DNA from: JAVJST01 sp040219295 | GTDB lineage: Bacteria; Pseudomonadota; Alphaproteobacteria; Rhodospirillales; Casp-alpha2 | DNA: 64,000 nucleotides | Direction of reading: 5' to 3' | NCBI GenBank assembly: GCA_040219295.1 | Contig: JAVJST010000011.1 | Span: forward strand, 248,001 to 312,000 | In this document: positions 26,675 to 38,281 of the stretch, in pieces | Layout: every line of letters begins with the position of its first letter | Position numbering within the stretch: position 1 is the stretch's first letter | The notes under the pieces: generated by a model | Seen by the model: only the letters and a program-made list of their open reading frames with translations | Databases searched by the model: none | What the model was told of the DNA's origin: nothing | Position numbers and translations under genes: made by a program

Positions 26675-27490
26675 ATGACCCAGACCCCGACCTTTCAGGC
26701 AACCCTGCGTTTTCTGGCGCCATCCGAGAGAAACCCCGTCTATCGGGCATCCGAGGGCGGTGCCGACGCCCAGCTCGAACTCGACGGCGAGTTCGAGGAC
26801 CATATCGTCGACATCGAGAACGGCCGGCTGGCGTCGCGCCCGCCAACGATCGACCGCGAGGCGTTCGCGCTTCTTGAACACACGAGCGATGTCGGCGACT
26901 TCTACGACGACCGCCAGATCAACACCGTTTACACATCGGAAGTCGAACGCATCGTCAGGGACGCGACCGGCGCCGCCCGCACCCATGCGTTCGATCACAC
27001 GCGGCGCGCGGCCTCGCGCGATGCCCGAGGTCAGTTCGGCACTCGCGAGCCGTCGACGGTGGTGCACAACGACTACACCGACAAGTCCGGACCGCAGCGG
27101 GTTCGCGACATCATGGGCGAGGAAGCGGAAGACCTGCTTTCGCGACGGTTCACCATCATCAATGTCTGGCGGCCGATCCGTCATCCTGCCGAGACGTCGA
27201 TGCTGGCGATCTGCGACGCGGCAAGCACGACGCCGGACCAGTTGCTCGACGTGCCGCGCATTGCAAAGGACCGCATCGGCGAGCTGATGCTTGCCTACTA
27301 CGACAAGAACCAGCGCTGGGTGACCTATCCGGCGATGACGCCCGCGGAGGCGCTGCTGCTCAAGACGTTCGACACAGAGACCGACGGCCGGGCGCGGTTC
27401 GCCATTCATACCGCGTTCGACAATCCCGCGCCGCCGCCGGGCGCCTTGCCACGCGAAAGCATCGAAAGCCGTGTCTTCGCGTTCTTCTGA
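26675..27490 (+). CDS. CmcJ/NvfI-family (AsaB/GedK-like) putative oxygenase
   Basis: A 271-residue protein. Blocks seen in the CmcJ/NvfI family are VVHNDYTDKSGPQRVRD (a putative metal-binding His/Asp), IINVWRPIRHP, LKTFDTETDGRARFAIHTAF and the C-terminal ESIESRVFAFF. Relatives take part in cephamycin C and fungal meroterpenoid pathways and are thought to be Fe(II)/2-oxoglutarate-type oxygenases or hydroxylases. Its 3' end overlaps by 20 bp the next gene, an AAC(3)-I-type acetyltransferase. No other biosynthetic genes are near, so the substrate is open. Confidence 0.75.
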   Translation: MTQTPTFQATLRFLAPSERNPVYRASEGGADAQLELDGEFEDHIVDIENGRLASRPPTIDREAFALLEHTSDVGDFYDDRQINTVYTSEVERIVRDATGAARTHAFDHTRRAASRDARGQFGTREPSTVVHNDYTDKSGPQRVRDIMGEEAEDLLSRRFTIINVWRPIRHPAETSMLAICDAASTTPDQLLDVPRIAKDRIGELMLAYYDKNQRWVTYPAMTPAEALLLKTFDTETDGRARFAIHTAFDNPAPPPGALPRESIESRVFAFF

Positions 27491-27941
27491 CATCGTCATC
27501 CGCCGCCTCGGCGCCGACGATCTCGCATCGATGCGCGGCGTCAACGAACTCTTCGCGGTCGTGTTCGATGAACAGGGCACGTACGCCGACAAGCCGCCGA
27601 GCGACGCCTACCTCCTGAGCCGGCTGGCGGACGAGACATTCGTCTGCGTCGCCGCCTTCGACGACGAACGCGTTGTCGGCGCGCTCGCCGGGTTCGTGCT
27701 CCGCAAGTTCGAGCAGGAACGCTCGGAGATTTACGTCTACGACCTCGCAGTTGCCGAGACTCATCGCCGCCGGGGCATTGCCACGGCTCTGATCGAGGAC
27801 GTCCGTCGTATCGCCCGGGAATGCGGTTCGTGGGTCGTGTTCATTCAGGCCGACGAGGGCGATGAGCCACCGATCCGCCTCTATTCGAAGCTCGGCACCC
27901 GAGAAGATGCCGTGCATTTCGACATCGACCCACACGACTGA
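27471..27941 (+). CDS. GNAT acetyltransferase, AAC(3)-I (aminoglycoside 3-N-acetyltransferase) family
   Basis: A 156-residue GNAT enzyme starting at a GTG inside the previous gene; no other good start is present before the conserved region. It matches the AAC(3)-I family along its length: LFAVVFDEQGTYADKPPSD, then FEQERSEIYVYDLAVAETHR, the acetyl-CoA loop RRRGIATALIEDV, and the closing LYSKLGTREDAVHFDI. This family acetylates the 3-amino group of gentamicin-class drugs. Here it is chromosomal, with no integron or transposon nearby. It is probably an intrinsic gene whose natural substrate may differ. Confidence 0.85.
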   Translation: MSSRSSDIVIRRLGADDLASMRGVNELFAVVFDEQGTYADKPPSDAYLLSRLADETFVCVAAFDDERVVGALAGFVLRKFEQERSEIYVYDLAVAETHRRRGIATALIEDVRRIARECGSWVVFIQADEGDEPPIRLYSKLGTREDAVHFDIDPHD

Positions 27942-28038
27942 TCGGGTAAACGGGCGCGTGCCTGTGCCTGCCCCGTCTGTGCTATAGCCCGGGTATCAGC
28001 CGCCACTTAGCGTGTCGATTGCAGGCAACGAGGTTATC

Positions 28039-29313
28039 ATGTCATCAAGTGTGGACGTCATCATTGTCGGCGCCGGATCGGCCGGATTGTCCGCCGCGAA
28101 AGAACTCAGGCGGCTTGGACTGACAACGGCAGTGATCGAGGGGTCGCACCGCATCGGCGGCCGGGCATACTCCGAGGAGATCGCACCCGGCGTGTGGTTC
28201 GACCTCGGCTGCAGCTACCTCCATCATGGCAGGCAAAATCCGTTCGGCCCGATCGCCGACGAACTCGGCGTCGCGCTCAATCGTGGCCGGGACGACCTGT
28301 TCAACGACACCCTGATCCGGCCATACAACAACAGCGAAACGCTGGCGGGCGAGCGGCTCGACGCCTACTGGGCGTTCGCCGACGCCTGTGAAGCCGCGCT
28401 CCGCGACTCCGTCGCACGCGGCGAGGACCGGGCCATCGTCGATTTTGTCGACCTCGAAAGCCCGTTCGCGGTGCCCTACTGCCTCGGCATGGCGGCGCTC
28501 AACACCGTCGACGTCGATCAGATGTCGGCCGCCGACTACGCCGATTTCGGTTCCGGCGAGTACGCCGGGGGCTCGGACATCCCGGTGCCGGGCGGCTACG
28601 GCAACCTGGTGGCGCGCTGGGGCGCGGACGTCGAGGTCACGCTCAATGCCCGGGCCGAGCGCATCGACTGGTCGGGCAGCGGGGTCAGGGTCGAGACGCC
28701 GAAGGGCACGCTCGCGGGCCGCGCCGTGCTGGTCACGGTCTCGACCGGCATCCTCGCCTCGAACGCGATCCGCTTCGACCCGGGCCTGCCGGTCTGGAAG
28801 GTCGACGCCTATCGGGCGCTGCCGACCGGTACCGAGAACAAGATCGGCGTGCACTTCGACCGCGACGTGTTCGGGCCCGACGGCCTCGGCTTCTACATGA
28901 CGTGGAACGACGACGGCGAGGGCGCGGGATTCGAGGCCAGCGTCAATGCCAACGACACCGCCATCGTCTTCACCGGCGGCCGCCATGCGGTGTGGCTCGA
29001 GAAGCAGGGCCAGCAGGCCGGCCACGACTTCGCGGTCGGTCGCATCGCCGACGTTTTCGGCAACGACATCCGCAAGCACGTCACGCGCTCGATCGTGACC
29101 GCGTGGACGACGGAGCCGTGGACGCTGGGATCCTACTCCGCCGCGCGGCCGGGTCAGGCCCATCAGCGCCGCGAGCTCGCCAGGCCGGTCGGCGATCGCG
29201 TGTTCTTCGCCGGCGAGGCGACGGCGCCCCAGGGCGCCCAGGCGACGTGCCACGGCGCCTACCTCTCGGGCCGACGCGCCGCCGCCGAGATCGCCGAAGT
29301 CCTCTCTGACTAG
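28039..29313 (+). CDS. flavin monoamine oxidase family protein
   Basis: A 424-residue FAD-dependent amine oxidase. The ATG at 28039 follows GAGG by seven bases; an in-frame GTG at 28012 lacks one. The N-terminal dinucleotide motif is VDVIIVGAGSAGLSAAKEL, then VIEGSHRIGGRAYSE. The C-terminal FAD contact is VFFAGEATAPQGAQATCHGA. The substrate is an amine or amino acid but cannot be named. No lysine-rich or secretion signal is visible, so it is likely cytoplasmic. Confidence 0.85.
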   Translation: MSSSVDVIIVGAGSAGLSAAKELRRLGLTTAVIEGSHRIGGRAYSEEIAPGVWFDLGCSYLHHGRQNPFGPIADELGVALNRGRDDLFNDTLIRPYNNSETLAGERLDAYWAFADACEAALRDSVARGEDRAIVDFVDLESPFAVPYCLGMAALNTVDVDQMSAADYADFGSGEYAGGSDIPVPGGYGNLVARWGADVEVTLNARAERIDWSGSGVRVETPKGTLAGRAVLVTVSTGILASNAIRFDPGLPVWKVDAYRALPTGTENKIGVHFDRDVFGPDGLGFYMTWNDDGEGAGFEASVNANDTAIVFTGGRHAVWLEKQGQQAGHDFAVGRIADVFGNDIRKHVTRSIVTAWTTEPWTLGSYSAARPGQAHQRRELARPVGDRVFFAGEATAPQGAQATCHGAYLSGRRAAAEIAEVLSD

Positions 29314-29392
29314 AAGACTCTCGGGGTTGCCTCGGCCGTCCTCGCACCGCATATCTCAGGCCAGCGTCATTCAGTATTGAGGGAGACACGAC

Positions 29393-30367
29393 ATGGCCAA
29401 GGCGGTCCGCATACATCAACCCGGGGGACCCGAGGTCCTCACGCTCGAGGAGGTCGAGGTCGGCAACCCCGGCGAGGGCGAGATCCGCGTCAGCCAGACG
29501 ACCTGCGGTCTCAACTACATTGACGTCTACCACCGTTCCGGGCTCTATCCGCTGCCGAGCCTGCCCGCCGTCATCGGCATGGAAGCCGCCGGCCAGGTCG
29601 AGGCCGTCGGCCCGGGCGTCACCGATCTGAAGGAGGGCGACAGAATCGCTTACCCGATGGTGCTCGGCGCCTACGCCTCGGAACGCGTGATCCCGGCGTG
29701 GAAGGCAGTGAAGCTGCCCGACGCGATTTCCGACAAGACCGCCGCGGCGATGATGCTGAAAGGTCTCACCGCGAATTACCTGCTCAGGCGCACCTACAAG
29801 GTGCACCCGGGCGATCCCATCCTTGTCTATGCGGCGGCCGGCGGCGTCGGCCAGATCCTCTGCCAGTGGGGCAAGCACTTGGGCGCGACCGTGATCGGCT
29901 GCGTCGGTTCGGAAGCCAAGGCCACCGTCGCAAAGGCGGCCGGCGCCGACCATGTCATCAACTACACGACGGAAAGCATCCCCGAGCGCGCGAAGGAACT
30001 GACCGGCGGCGAGGGCGTCGCCGTGTCCTACGATTCCATCGGCAAGGCGACGATGAACGATTCCATAGACAGCCTGCGCCCGTTCGGCACCTACGTGAGT
30101 TACGGCAACGCATCCGGCAAGACCGATCCGCTCGACATCGCCATCCTCGCGCCCAAGGGCTCGCTCTACGCGACGCGGCCGACGCTGGCGACGCACACGT
30201 CGACGCCGGACCTGCTCCGCGAGGGCGCGGAGGCGCTGTTCGACGTGGTGACGAAGGGTGTCGTCGAGATTCACGTCAACCAGTCCTACGCGCTCGACGA
30301 CGTGGCCCGCGCGCACGCCGATCTCGAAGCGCGCAAGACAACCGGGTCGACCATCCTGACGGTGTAG
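29393..30367 (+). CDS. qor: NADPH:quinone oxidoreductase (zinc-free MDR)
   Basis: A 324-residue medium-chain dehydrogenase/reductase, quinone-reductase type. It lacks the catalytic and structural zinc ligands. Typical blocks are the N-terminal GGPEVLTLEEVEV, LNYIDVYHRSGLYP, MLKGLTANYLLRRTYKV and the nucleotide motif VYAAAGGVGQILCQW. The C-terminus ends KTTGSTILTV. It reduces quinones by one-electron NADPH transfer. A clear ribosome-binding site (GAGGGAG) precedes the ATG. It stands alone between the amine oxidase and a transporter gene. Confidence 0.92.
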   Translation: MAKAVRIHQPGGPEVLTLEEVEVGNPGEGEIRVSQTTCGLNYIDVYHRSGLYPLPSLPAVIGMEAAGQVEAVGPGVTDLKEGDRIAYPMVLGAYASERVIPAWKAVKLPDAISDKTAAAMMLKGLTANYLLRRTYKVHPGDPILVYAAAGGVGQILCQWGKHLGATVIGCVGSEAKATVAKAAGADHVINYTTESIPERAKELTGGEGVAVSYDSIGKATMNDSIDSLRPFGTYVSYGNASGKTDPLDIAILAPKGSLYATRPTLATHTSTPDLLREGAEALFDVVTKGVVEIHVNQSYALDDVARAHADLEARKTTGSTILTV

Positions 30368-30486
30368 GGTGCCCCGCCGCCGAGGTGAAAATCTTCGCTC
30401 CGCGCGACAAATTTTAATCCTTCGCCAAGCGCCGCGAACTGCGCGATGAAGGGTATCCGAACGCGCAACCCGTCGGAGGCCCCGTC

Positions 30487-31506
30487 GTGTCCAACACCGT
30501 CCTGACGGCCCCCGCGCCGGCCGGCCGTGCCGCGCAGGGCATCGGCTGCATCATGGCCGGCATGGTCCTGTTCGTGTTCCAGGACGCCTACATGAAATCG
30601 TTGCTCGGCGAGTATCCGTTCTGGCCGCTGGTCGTTGTCCGCTCGGTGATGACGGCGATCGTCCTGGTACCCGCGATCCTGTGGCTCGGCCGTCCGCACC
30701 GGCTGCTGACGCCTTACTGGCCGCTGCACATGTGCCGCGCCGCACTGTTCGCGGTCGGCTTCTCGCTCTACTACACCGCGTTCCCCTACATGACGCTGGC
30801 GAGCGTCACGACGATCTTCTTCGCGGCCCCCCTGATCACCGCCGTATTCGCCTCCGTATTCCTCGGCGAGCGCATCGGCCCGCTGCGCATCGGCGCGCTG
30901 GTCGTCGGATTCGGCGGTGTCATCGTCATCATGCGGCCGGGGAGCGACTCGTTCCAATGGGTCTCGGTCCTGCCGCTGATCTGCGCGACGACCTATGCCA
31001 CGTCGCAGATCATCGCCCGCAAGGTCGGCGAGCGGGAAACCAGCCTGACCATGGGCCTGCACACCCTGGTCATGGCCGGGATTTTCATCACCGCCGGGAC
31101 GTGGGCGCTCAACCAGGTCTCGGACATCGGCCAGCAGGTGCCGCACGTGCGCTGGACCTGGGACGGCCTGACCGGCGAGGCGATCCCGGCGCTGCTGTTC
31201 CTCGGCGCCTGCGGCATGGTCGGATACGTGCTGCTGCAACGCGCCTATCAGATCGCCGATGCCAGCCTCGTTGCGCCGTTCGAGTACGCCTACATCCCGA
31301 TGATCGCGATCCTCGGCTACGTTGTCTGGGACGAAGTGCCCGAGCCGACGACGCTGATCGGCATGGCGCTGATCGTCGCCAGCGGTCTGTTCCTCGGCTA
31401 CCGCGAACTGGTCAACGCGCGGCGCCGCGACGAGACCCCGGTGACCGCCGAGACCAGCTTCGTACCCGGCAACCCGGCGCCACTGCCGCCGCCGGCGGAG
31501 GACTAG
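30487..31506 (+). CDS. DMT/EamA family transporter
   Basis: A 339-residue membrane protein starting at GTG after GGAGG. It has ten hydrophobic helices in two EamA halves: an early MAGMVLFVFQDAYMKSLLGE and the inter-repeat SVTTIFFAAPLITAVFASVF, then YVLLQRAYQIADASLVAPFE with YIPMIAILGYVVWDEVPEP. The drug/metabolite superfamily exports amino acids, nucleosides or metabolites. The substrate is unknown. The cytoplasmic tail is charged and Pro-rich. It converges on the VOC gene with a 1-bp gap. Confidence 0.88.
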   Translation: MSNTVLTAPAPAGRAAQGIGCIMAGMVLFVFQDAYMKSLLGEYPFWPLVVVRSVMTAIVLVPAILWLGRPHRLLTPYWPLHMCRAALFAVGFSLYYTAFPYMTLASVTTIFFAAPLITAVFASVFLGERIGPLRIGALVVGFGGVIVIMRPGSDSFQWVSVLPLICATTYATSQIIARKVGERETSLTMGLHTLVMAGIFITAGTWALNQVSDIGQQVPHVRWTWDGLTGEAIPALLFLGACGMVGYVLLQRAYQIADASLVAPFEYAYIPMIAILGYVVWDEVPEPTTLIGMALIVASGLFLGYRELVNARRRDETPVTAETSFVPGNPAPLPPPAED

Positions 31507-31507
31507 G

Positions 31508-32152
31508 TCAGTCCAGCACCCGACGTCCGGACGGGGTGTCGATTTCCGCGATCAAGCGGACTGCATCGCCGCGTGCGAGGCGCACCCGCGGGTCCGCCAG
31601 CCGCCCGTCGAGGAACGCCGCGACCCGCTCGATATCGGGGTGCCGCACCGTGAGCGACGCCAGCGAACACCCGAGGTCGGCCATGCTGCCCGCCGGATGG
31701 GGGCGCGAGCGCCATTCTATCAGCGTCGGGAACGCGCCGCCCATCGGCAGGCGGCCGTCCTCGGCGATGGAGATCGACCACACGAGATTGCCGCGCGCCG
31801 CCGGCGTCGCCGCGCCGGATTCGGGAATGGCGTCACCGAGCGCTGCGTCGATGTCGTCCGTGGCGACGACCCAGTGCAGCAACGCCGCATCGCGTTCCAG
31901 GGGCTCGTCGAGCCCGAACCAGCGCGGCCGGTCCGGTTGTGGGGCGTCCGGATCGACGGCGATGATCTCGAGATACGCGTCGTCGCCCCCATCGTTACCC
32001 AAGCGCATCACCGCGTTGTGCGTGCCCATGAAGGCGTGCCTGCCGCCGGCCAGCACCGTGACGCCGAGCCGGGATCGCACGTGATCGATCCCGGCCTCGA
32101 GACTGCGCGCGACGACGGCGAGGTGGTCGAGTTTGAGGGCGGGTCCGGTCAT
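31508..32152 (-). CDS. VOC family protein (Glyoxalase_3-like)
   Basis: A 214-residue protein with the LKLDHLAVVARSLEAGIDHV opening typical of VOC proteins that bind a metal through the first His. A middle part carries YLEIIAVDPDAPQPDRPRWF and later HWVVATDDIDAALG; the C-terminal half is a second VOC-like module. This layout matches the Glyoxalase_3 (PF13468-type) family. The reaction is unknown. It is downstream of nothing on its strand except acnA, from which a 97-bp palindromic repeat separates it. Confidence 0.75.
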   Translation of the reverse strand: MTGPALKLDHLAVVARSLEAGIDHVRSRLGVTVLAGGRHAFMGTHNAVMRLGNDGGDDAYLEIIAVDPDAPQPDRPRWFGLDEPLERDAALLHWVVATDDIDAALGDAIPESGAATPAARGNLVWSISIAEDGRLPMGGAFPTLIEWRSRPHPAGSMADLGCSLASLTVRHPDIERVAAFLDGRLADPRVRLARGDAVRLIAEIDTPSGRRVLD

Positions 32153-32172
32153 TGCATTCTTGCGAGTGTCCG

Positions 32173-32269
32173 CACCCCCACCCCAACCCTTTCCCTCAAG
32201 GGAGAGGGAGTCCTCGATATCGCATCATTGTGCCCTCCCCCTTGTAGGGGGAGGGACAGGGTGGGGGTC
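32173..32269. repeat. REP-like palindromic intergenic element
   Basis: The element has outer inverted ends (CACCCCCACCC and GGGTGGGGGT) and two inner hairpins. One is a perfect 10-bp stem (CCCTCCCCCT, loop TGT, AGGGGGAGGG at 32233-32255). The other is CCCTTTCCCT paired with AGGGAGAGGG at 32187-32208. It sits between VOC and acnA and could also end acnA transcription. Confidence 0.7.
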
Positions 32270-32272
32270 ACG

Positions 32273-35011
<2,739 letters not shown>

Positions 35012-35058
35012 GGGGGCGTCCTCCTCGGGGGAAAGGTCTTTTTCTGCTTGGGGGCCCC

Positions 35059-35087
35059 TATTTTCGTCCTTTCCACAGGCGCGTCAA
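35059..35087 (-). promoter_or_regulatory. candidate acnA promoter
   Basis: On the minus strand TTGACG is followed after 17 bases by AAAATA. The -35 is one base from consensus and the -10 is weak. It would give a leader of about 40 nt to the acnA GTG. Confidence 0.4.
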
Positions 35088-35150
35088 TCGCAGCGCAGCA
35101 TGGGGCGGTTAAAGGTTTAAAGTCGAGGGCGGCTGTGCAACCGTTTGGCG

Positions 35151-36758
35151 ATGAAGATCGTGCTATCAGCGCTGCTACGGCGTCGCGCCGTCTCAATCCT
35201 CGCTCTTTCCTTGGCGCTTTGGTATTTGGCGGTCAATGAGCTCGGTGCCGAGACCCGAGAACTGCCCTTCGTCGAATCAGTCCCATGCGGGCTGCCTGGC
35301 AAACCAGTCGAGAATGTCGAATGCGGTTATCTATACACGCACCTCGACCGCGGCGATCCGGGCACGGGAACGATAAAGATTCCCTATCAGTTCATACCGA
35401 GCCGCTCGCGAGATCGACAACCAGCAACGATCGTGATCATTACTGGTGGGCCGGGCGGTATGGGCCTTTTCGATCCGAGCTATGCCGAGTTGTTCGAGGA
35501 CTATCATCGAGTCCGTTACAACGCTTGGCTTGAGAAGCACGATGTCCTGAGAGTTTCTCAGCGCGGTTTGCCGGACACCGACCCCGCCTTGCTCTGCGAG
35601 GCCTTTGACGATCATGTTCGATCGGCAAAAATCCGGTTTCAGCCGTTAACCCACTATCTGCCGCCGCCAGATGGCGAAGAGTTCGGACCCGAATACTGGA
35701 TTGTCCACGAGAGGTTGGAAGCAAGGCTCGAAAAAATTCGATCATGTGTCGATGAGCTTGACGCCAACGGAGTCGACTATCGTTGGTACAATTCTGCCGC
35801 AATTGCCGACGATTTCTCCGACGTCATTAACGCCTTGGGCCTCGACCACGTCGTCCTATGGGGCCAGTCCTACGGTACGAGAATTGCCCTCCTACTCATT
35901 GACCGGCATCCGGAGGTCGCTACAGCCGCCATTCTTGAAGGCGCATTTCCGCCGGGCATCGGAACTTTGGAGGCCTCGGCCACGAAGACGAACGGCGTTC
36001 GTAGCCGCGCTGACCGTTTCCTCGATAACCTGGGAGAATTCGACGAGTTTTGTCAGAAGAGTTCGTCTTGTGGTGAGACTTCACCCAACTTGCCAGAGCA
36101 GGCGATCGAGAACTATCAGCGACTCAGGAGAACACCGCTTGAACTGGACATCAGCCCGGTTTCAATGACAGGCCATCGGATGGCTCGGCTCGATCATATG
36201 CTCTACGCCGAAATCATTGAAGACGCGATGGGCAATGACAGAAACCCGTCAATTCTGGCCGGGATCATGCAAGGAGATGAACTCTGGATTGGCTTTCAAA
36301 TTGCGTGGAAGAGGCAGTCCGAGCAATTTGTTCACCAACCAACAAGATTAGCGGTTCGATGCCTCGACATGGGGCCCGACACGGGTCCACCGGCAACAGT
36401 GCATTCTGCTCCAGACAATCCGTTCGCAGAATACTTCGACAACCAGCCTGGCCTCGATACGTTATGCGACGCCTGGTGGGGCGGCGACCCACCAAGCCTC
36501 GCGCGGGCTTATCCGGTTTCCACAGATATTCCGGTAATAATGCTGACCGGCGAATGGGACACAGCATCGCCTCCTTTTTTGATGAGGGAGCAGCTCAAAT
36601 ACCTGCGCCATGGTTGGGCTTTCGAACTCAAAGGTATGGGGCATGGTGTACTGCACGATACCTGCGCCCATCAACTTGTCCGCAGTTTTCTTCGCGACAT
36701 CTGGGCGCCCCCGGACAGCCGGTGCGTTGACCACGGTCCAATGCCTCCCAAGAACTGA
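35151..36758 (+). CDS. exported alpha/beta-hydrolase with TAP-like C-terminal domain
   Basis: A 535-residue hydrolase. The ATG at 35151 is two codons inside the open frame and gives a signal anchor (LLRRRAVSILALSLALWYLA). The oxyanion motif is IVIITGGPGGMGLFDPS, the nucleophile elbow is LWGQSYGTRIALLLI, the acid is in MLTGEWDTASP and the His in KGMGHGVLHDTC. This is the layout of tripeptidyl-aminopeptidase/proline-iminopeptidase-like enzymes with a large insertion. It is probably periplasmic. Base composition is clearly lower in GC than its neighbours, which suggests acquisition by transfer. Substrate unknown. Confidence 0.8.
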   Translation: MKIVLSALLRRRAVSILALSLALWYLAVNELGAETRELPFVESVPCGLPGKPVENVECGYLYTHLDRGDPGTGTIKIPYQFIPSRSRDRQPATIVIITGGPGGMGLFDPSYAELFEDYHRVRYNAWLEKHDVLRVSQRGLPDTDPALLCEAFDDHVRSAKIRFQPLTHYLPPPDGEEFGPEYWIVHERLEARLEKIRSCVDELDANGVDYRWYNSAAIADDFSDVINALGLDHVVLWGQSYGTRIALLLIDRHPEVATAAILEGAFPPGIGTLEASATKTNGVRSRADRFLDNLGEFDEFCQKSSSCGETSPNLPEQAIENYQRLRRTPLELDISPVSMTGHRMARLDHMLYAEIIEDAMGNDRNPSILAGIMQGDELWIGFQIAWKRQSEQFVHQPTRLAVRCLDMGPDTGPPATVHSAPDNPFAEYFDNQPGLDTLCDAWWGGDPPSLARAYPVSTDIPVIMLTGEWDTASPPFLMREQLKYLRHGWAFELKGMGHGVLHDTCAHQLVRSFLRDIWAPPDSRCVDHGPMPPKN

Positions 36759-36855
36759 CTCCTCCCCAATAACACCCTCGTGATTTGCTAAGGACTCCGG
36801 CCCGGGGCATCAAGGACCCCGACGAAGGCACAACCACTGGGGATGGAACCGGAAG

Positions 36856-38250
36856 ATGACGTTCGATCCGTTATTCGCGGGCGCGCTGGTGCTGCTCGCC
36901 GCCGTGAGTTTCTGGCTGGCGCCGCGCGCGGTCGATGCCGACGGCTTCTTCAAGGGCTGGAGCCGCAACGGCCCGCCCGGCCTGCTGACCCTGACCTTCA
37001 GCCAGGTGACCACCTGGATTTTCGCGCGTTCGCTGCTGACCGCGGCGATCCTCGGCTACTACTACGGCATCGCCGGCGGGCTGGCGTACACCGCCTATTA
37101 CCTGTCGTTCCTGACGGGCGGCGCCATCGTGCGCGCGATCCGTTTCCGCCACGGCTTCGAGAGCGTGCAGGCGTTCCTCCACGACCGCTTCGGGCGCGGC
37201 GGCGTGGCGTGCTACAACGTGGTCATCGGCGTGCGCCTGCTGTCCGAGGTGTTCGCCAACCTGCTGGTCATCGGCATCATCTTCGGCGAAACCGGCACCA
37301 CCCCCTACGTCGCCGCCATCGTCGCGCTCGCCGTCGTCACGCTGGCGTACTCGATGATGGGCGGGCTGCAGGCCTCGCTCCGGACCGACGTGTTCCAGAT
37401 GGCGGCGTTTCTCGTCGTCTTTGCCGTGGTCCTCGGTGCACTGTTCACCCAGGACCTGTTCTCCGCCGGGGCGATCTTCGCCTCCAGCCCCGACGTGACG
37501 GAACCCGGGTGGGTGCTGCTGGCGGTCGCCGGCCTCCAGGTCTGGAGCTACCCGCTGCACGACCCGGTGATGATGGACCGCGGCTTCATCGCCGACGAAC
37601 GGACGACGCGGCGCAGCTTTCGCCACGCCGCCTGGATCAGCATGGTCTGCATCCTCGGGTTCTCGCTGCTGGGCGTGCACGCCGGACTGAACGCCCTCGA
37701 TGGCGAGACGCTGACGGTCTCGCTCGAGCGGCTGCTCGGTTCTCAGACCATGATCTTTGTCAACCTGGCGCTGATCGTGTCGGCCGTCTCGACCCTCGAT
37801 TCGACGCTGTCGTCGTCGGCCAAGCTGGCCTGCGCCGACATGAAGCTCTGTGCCGCCAACGTGCGCAACGGCCGGATCGCCATGGCGCTGTTCATGCTGG
37901 GCGGGCTCGCGTTCCTGTTCGGCGGGACCAAGGACCTCTACGCCGCCGTCGCCGTCAGCGGCACGGCGTCGATGTACCTGGCGCCGGTGATCTTCTTCTC
38001 GATCTGGCGCGGCGCTGCCAGGGTCGACATGTGGGCCTACTACGTCTCGTTCGCCACCGCCATGGCCGGCGCCGCGCTCTATTACACCGAGGCGGGCGGC
38101 CTGAGCGACGTCGTCGGGCCGCTCACCGGCGTCGAGCACAAGTACGCCAAGCTGCTGGTGATCTCGGGTATCGTGCTGATTGCGGGCAACGCGGCGTTCG
38201 TTCTCGGCGGCGCTCTGAAACGGCCTGTGGATAACCCGATAACCGACTGA
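36856..38250 (+). CDS. sodium:solute symporter family protein
   Basis: A 464-residue integral membrane protein with about 12-13 hydrophobic helices. Family blocks include TLTFSQVTTWIFARSLLTAA, AYSMMGGLQASLRTDVFQM and VSAVSTLDSTLSSSAKLACA, the last in the position of the SSS Na-binding helix. The substrate cannot be inferred. It begins about 100 bp after the hydrolase gene. Its codon use returns to the high-GC norm, so it did not necessarily arrive with the hydrolase. Confidence 0.85.
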   Translation: MTFDPLFAGALVLLAAVSFWLAPRAVDADGFFKGWSRNGPPGLLTLTFSQVTTWIFARSLLTAAILGYYYGIAGGLAYTAYYLSFLTGGAIVRAIRFRHGFESVQAFLHDRFGRGGVACYNVVIGVRLLSEVFANLLVIGIIFGETGTTPYVAAIVALAVVTLAYSMMGGLQASLRTDVFQMAAFLVVFAVVLGALFTQDLFSAGAIFASSPDVTEPGWVLLAVAGLQVWSYPLHDPVMMDRGFIADERTTRRSFRHAAWISMVCILGFSLLGVHAGLNALDGETLTVSLERLLGSQTMIFVNLALIVSAVSTLDSTLSSSAKLACADMKLCAANVRNGRIAMALFMLGGLAFLFGGTKDLYAAVAVSGTASMYLAPVIFFSIWRGAARVDMWAYYVSFATAMAGAALYYTEAGGLSDVVGPLTGVEHKYAKLLVISGIVLIAGNAAFVLGGALKRPVDNPITD

Positions 38251-38281
38251 AACGAAACAATATCAACCTTCATCAAAAGAC

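Noticed and set aside
27471..27941. Mobile aminoglycoside-resistance cassette
   Set aside because: No attC-like site, integrase or insertion sequence is visible around the AAC(3)-I-type gene, and its composition matches the chromosome.
36871..38139. A long minus-strand frame opposite the sodium:solute symporter gene
   Set aside because: Antisense shadow; the plus-strand product has membrane helices and family motifs.
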